The notes under the pieces were generated by a model that was given only the letters and a program-made list of their open reading frames with translations, ran no database searches and was not told where the DNA came from. The translations under genes and the position numbers were made by a program. Below, piece after piece: positions 60,739 through 64,000 of a stretch of 64,000 nt of DNA; the first letter of the stretch is position 1, and the number at the start of each line of letters is the position of its first letter. This DNA comes from Chamaecyparis obtusa (lineage: Eukaryota > Streptophyta > Pinopsida > Cupressales > Cupressaceae): contig BSBK01006430.1 of the NCBI GenBank assembly GCA_027943335.1, forward strand, positions 374,501-438,500. The letters are read 5' to 3'.

Positions 60739-63700
60739 TGCATAAAGATTTTAAAATGAGTGAGTTTTTGAAAAGACTCAGTACGAACCCTGGGGTTGTT
60801 CTAATACCTTTCCTCCTTCCTACATTTCCAAATTTGCCAAAGAATATTAGAAGAGAGAATATTCCAAAAAATATTAGAATCATTTTTAATACCATAAATA
60901 TTCCCATTGATAATTTCAAGGATATTCCCATGTATAGGGTAAGTGATACCAAATATTCCCCATATTTCTTTAGGAATAATGCAGTCAAAAAGATTGTGTC
61001 TACTAGATTTAGGAAGTCTGCAGAGTCTACAAAATTCATTCATAGAAGTATCCTTTCTAACAGGAAGCCTGTCAAGAATAGCCAGTCATTAAAACATTTA
61101 ATTTTTGGTTCAATAGTACCTTTCCAAAGAATATCAAAAAATTTCTTCCAACTACCATTATCAAGAGTGGAATACCAAAGAGAATTAACATGATCAAGGA
61201 TGGACTCATTGAAACCAATAATAGTAGATGTTTTTTGCCTTGATTTTGGATATAATGACTCCATCATGCCATTTACATTTCAAGTATCTATGAGAGTCCC
61301 CATGACAGGTAGTGGGCAGGTCATTAGCAGCTTTAAGAATCATATTATAAGTCTTATTTTGAGAGATAGCAATACCATATCTACTTCTAAGATCCTCCCA
61401 GCTAATAATTTTATCTTGATCAAATAGATCAACCAATTGAGAAATGCCCAATTTGGACCAATGCCAAGCAAAGCAACCTTGGGAGAGAGCAAGGGGTTTG
61501 CCGGACAAATATAAGTTCCACCAAATGGATCTTTCTCCAAAGAGATGCTTATCATCATGGAAGTCCTTATTGGTAATATGTTTCTTGACTTGATCCCAAG
61601 CTTTCCAAATGGATCTAAAGACAACAGATCCTTGAAACATGATAGGAAATTCACCAAGAATTAAGTCAGTAAAGGGAAGATTTTTCTAGGTTTTAGCGTT
61701 CTCAAGGAATCCCCTTTCTATGTTATGTCTAACAAGGATCTTCCAAGGGTCGTTACCATCCATCGAGAGAAAGATCCATTTGGCAGTAAGGGCAGTTCCC
61801 TACAGTTTAAGGTCCTTCAACCCCAAGCCCCCAAGGAGTTTGCTTGTCCGGCACTAGTCCCATTTCACAGTGTGCATCTTCTTATTTCCTTTACCATCAA
61901 ACCAGAGAAAATTCCTAACAGCTTTTTGAATTTCCAAAATCTAGTAATTACTGAACATCTAGGTAGAAGAGTAGTATATATTATAAGATGAAAGAATCTT
62001 TTGATAGACTTGAACCCTACCGGAAAGAGACAAGGATCTATTATGCCATTTATCTAGTTTCTTACTAATCTTGTCTTTGACCCAGCACCACATATCCTTG
62101 AGGGAGGGTTCAACAAAGAACGTGATGCCCTGATATCTAACAATCTTATGAGGGCCATCCCATTGAAAGTTGAAATGTTTAAACCAATCAAGGGGTCGAT
62201 CCTCCCTTTCGAGACAAATGGATTTGGGTTGAGATAGCCTAGCACCATAGATAGTGCAAAAGATCTTAAGCTTGGTTTGTAAAGCCTCAAATTTATCAAC
62301 GGTCGCTTCAAAGAAAATGGCAGTATCATCAGCAAACTGGCAATTGATGAGCTCATCATTATTAGGGAGAGAAATACCTTTCACAGCAGGAGACAGAGAG
62401 TTATCCCTAAGGATGTAGAAAAGAGCTTCCAAGGCAATGGCAAACAAGGAAAGTGCCAAAGGACAACCTTGTCTAATGGATCTACCAAGGGGGAAGCAGA
62501 TAGAGAGGGATCCATTAACATCAACCTAGGCAAGGGCATCATTAAGTAACATACAGACCATATCACAGAAGATACTAGGGAAACTGAAAGCTTCAAGCAT
62601 CATGTATATAAAATTCCATTCCACTCTGTCATATGCTTTTTCAAAATCTAAAAGGAACATAGCAACATTTTGATGGGAGTGATTAGCCCAATTCATGGCT
62701 TCCCAACTAGTGATTAAATTCTCGAGAATATATCTACCCTTAATAAAACTAGTCTAGGTGGTAGAGATGAAGTTAGGCAGGATATCCACAAGCCATAAGG
62801 CAATAATTTTGGCAAGAATTTTGTAAGAGACATTTAAGAGAGTGATAGCTCTCCAATTTTTTATGAGTGCTTTATCCCCATCCTTGGGGATAAGCTTAAT
62901 AATGTCTCTATTATTAGCCACCCCAAGAGAGCCACTGGTAAGGGCTTTCATGTAGATGCCTTGCAAATCATTGCATATCCAACTAATGTTAGCCTTATAG
63001 AATTCCACAAGAAAACCGTCAGGGCTAGGGGCCTTATCATTGTGAAGAGAATTGATGGTTTTTTCAATTTTGTCCAAAGAAATATCCAAAGACAACTGAT
63101 CAGCATTAGTGCTACATAGCTTCTTAGGATTAAGTTGCTTACATTTAGCTCTAAGGTCAGCAGCTTCCTCCAAGTCCTCAGAGGTGAAGAGGTTTTTGTA
63201 GTAATCGGAAAAAGATTTTTTAATGATGTTAGGGTCAGTAACATCTTGGTTATCCACAATAATTCTTTCAATAGTTTCATTGGACTACTTGTGTTTTAAT
63301 AGATTAAAGAAAAATTTTGAGCCACGGTCACCAAATTGAAGCCAATGAGCACGCGATCTAATTTTAGCTCCTCTAATCTTGACAAGTTGATGCTTCCTTG
63401 GGACCTCTTTAGCAGAGATAACACGAGAGTTAAGCTCCTCATTCAAGGGATACTTTTGGATGTTAGCTTTAGCTCTATGGAGGTCATAGGAGAGGAGCTT
63501 TTCAGTGAATCTATAATCCTTGGCCCTTTTTTGGCCAATAGTTTTAAGTAAGTTCTGCCAGGCAGATAGCTTCTTGTTCCAATTGTCAATGAGGGAGCAG
63601 GTGGGAGAGTTGAATTTATTGATGTGACGGATAATGTGGATGGAAGCTAGGACATCTTCATCTTTGAGAAGGCTATTATTCAAGATAAATTTAGAATTCT

Positions 63701-63760
63701 AGTGTGCACAGGGGTATTGGGAAGGCTGACGCAAGTGAAAATAGGATGGTGAGTGGCTCT
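60739..63760 (-). pseudogene. L1-type LINE ORF2: endonuclease end, reverse transcriptase, zinc finger
   Basis: The frame runs leftwards from about 63760. It begins with the end of the AP endonuclease (SHSPSYFHLR), then the linker (HWLQFGDRGSKFFFNLLK). Reverse transcriptase follows: DKAPSPDGF, LIPKDGD...NWRAITLLNVSYKILAKI, LLDFEKAYDRVEW, SIRQGCPLALSLF and the catalytic QFADDTAIF near 62330. The C-terminus has the zf-RVT motif CRLCRLPKSSRHNLFDC (60940-61040). Stops, and a frame change and return between about 61270 and 61040, make it inactive. At 60739 the frame stops at the hAT and resumes at 48524. Upstream endonuclease sequence is not recognised, so the element may be 5'-broken near 63.76 kb. 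Confidence 0.9.
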
Positions 63761-64000
63761 TAGTGTGGGGCCGAGGCCCTAAGTGGCTAGAACCAGGATA
63801 ACTGACTGAAGAGTTATTTAACAAGTGAAAACTTAATTAAACTTATGGGAATGGGTTAAAACATTAAAAAGATTAAATGTGCCTCACCCATGCCATTAGC
63901 GCTAGTAAAGGCTATGGACGGGAGTGGGAGAAGGTACCTATGCGTAGGTACGATCGAATAGCGCTTGTCAGTATGAAAGGCATTCGATCCCGCATGTGCC
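63761..64000. other. Unassigned edge
   Basis: No endonuclease motif of the LINE could be found here in any minus-strand frame. The composition changes (more C+G and CpG). It may be flank of a truncated LINE or rearranged sequence. Confidence 0.3.

Noticed and set aside
60738..60830. A plus-strand gene at 60738-61193
   Set aside because: It is the antisense of the LINE ORF2 C-terminal region and has no coding character of its own.

Overview
The window is plant nuclear DNA. It is AT-rich, poor in genes and full of old, nested transposable elements. The introns, the very long LTRs, the heavy decay of element ORFs by in-frame stops and the large tandem arrays suggest a gymnosperm, most likely a conifer; this is an inference from genome style, not from a diagnostic gene.

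Layout. 1-2150 is a satellite with a 357-358 bp period. 3202-6270 is a second satellite whose 160-bp monomer is itself a long palindrome; a complete 335-bp TRIM retroelement sits inside it. 6.5-7.9 kb holds relics of two genes (a BZR1/BES1-type DNA-binding exon and an unrecognised ORF). 8.86-9.42 kb is CT-rich and AT-rich simple sequence. 10.3-14.1 kb is a Copia LTR abutting the RNase H/integrase/chromodomain end of a dead chromovirus. 17.67-21.34 kb is the best gene in the window: an intact eight-exon gene for a very divergent phosphoglycerate kinase (459 aa). 24.65-25.19 kb is an intact single-exon gene of unknown function behind a duplicated promoter segment. A PPR relic and Copia gag debris follow.

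29293-43888 is a complete but decayed Ty3/gypsy element (14.6 kb, 5-bp target duplication CTAAT). Its domain order is gag - protease - archaeal-type RNase H - RT - degenerate RNase H - integrase. Its left LTR is 5.3 kb and its right LTR is 2.7 kb because of one 2.6-kb gap. It appears to lie inside an older LTR of opposite orientation (28409-46877).

The right third is a clean nesting event. A minus-strand LINE (63.76 down to 48.07 kb) was split by a 12.2-kb hAT transposon (48525-60738) that made a perfect 8-bp target duplication (TGCATAAA). The LINE reading frame continues across the empty site. Besides a minus-strand hAT transposase relic, the transposon carries a convergent ORF relic of about 1,300 codons with a coiled-coil region, a smaller third ORF relic, internal 295-bp repeats, and GGCGAAT-type motifs clustered near both ends. 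A multi-gene hAT of this kind is the strongest candidate here for an undescribed system. Only the PGK-like gene and the 177-aa gene look able to make protein.
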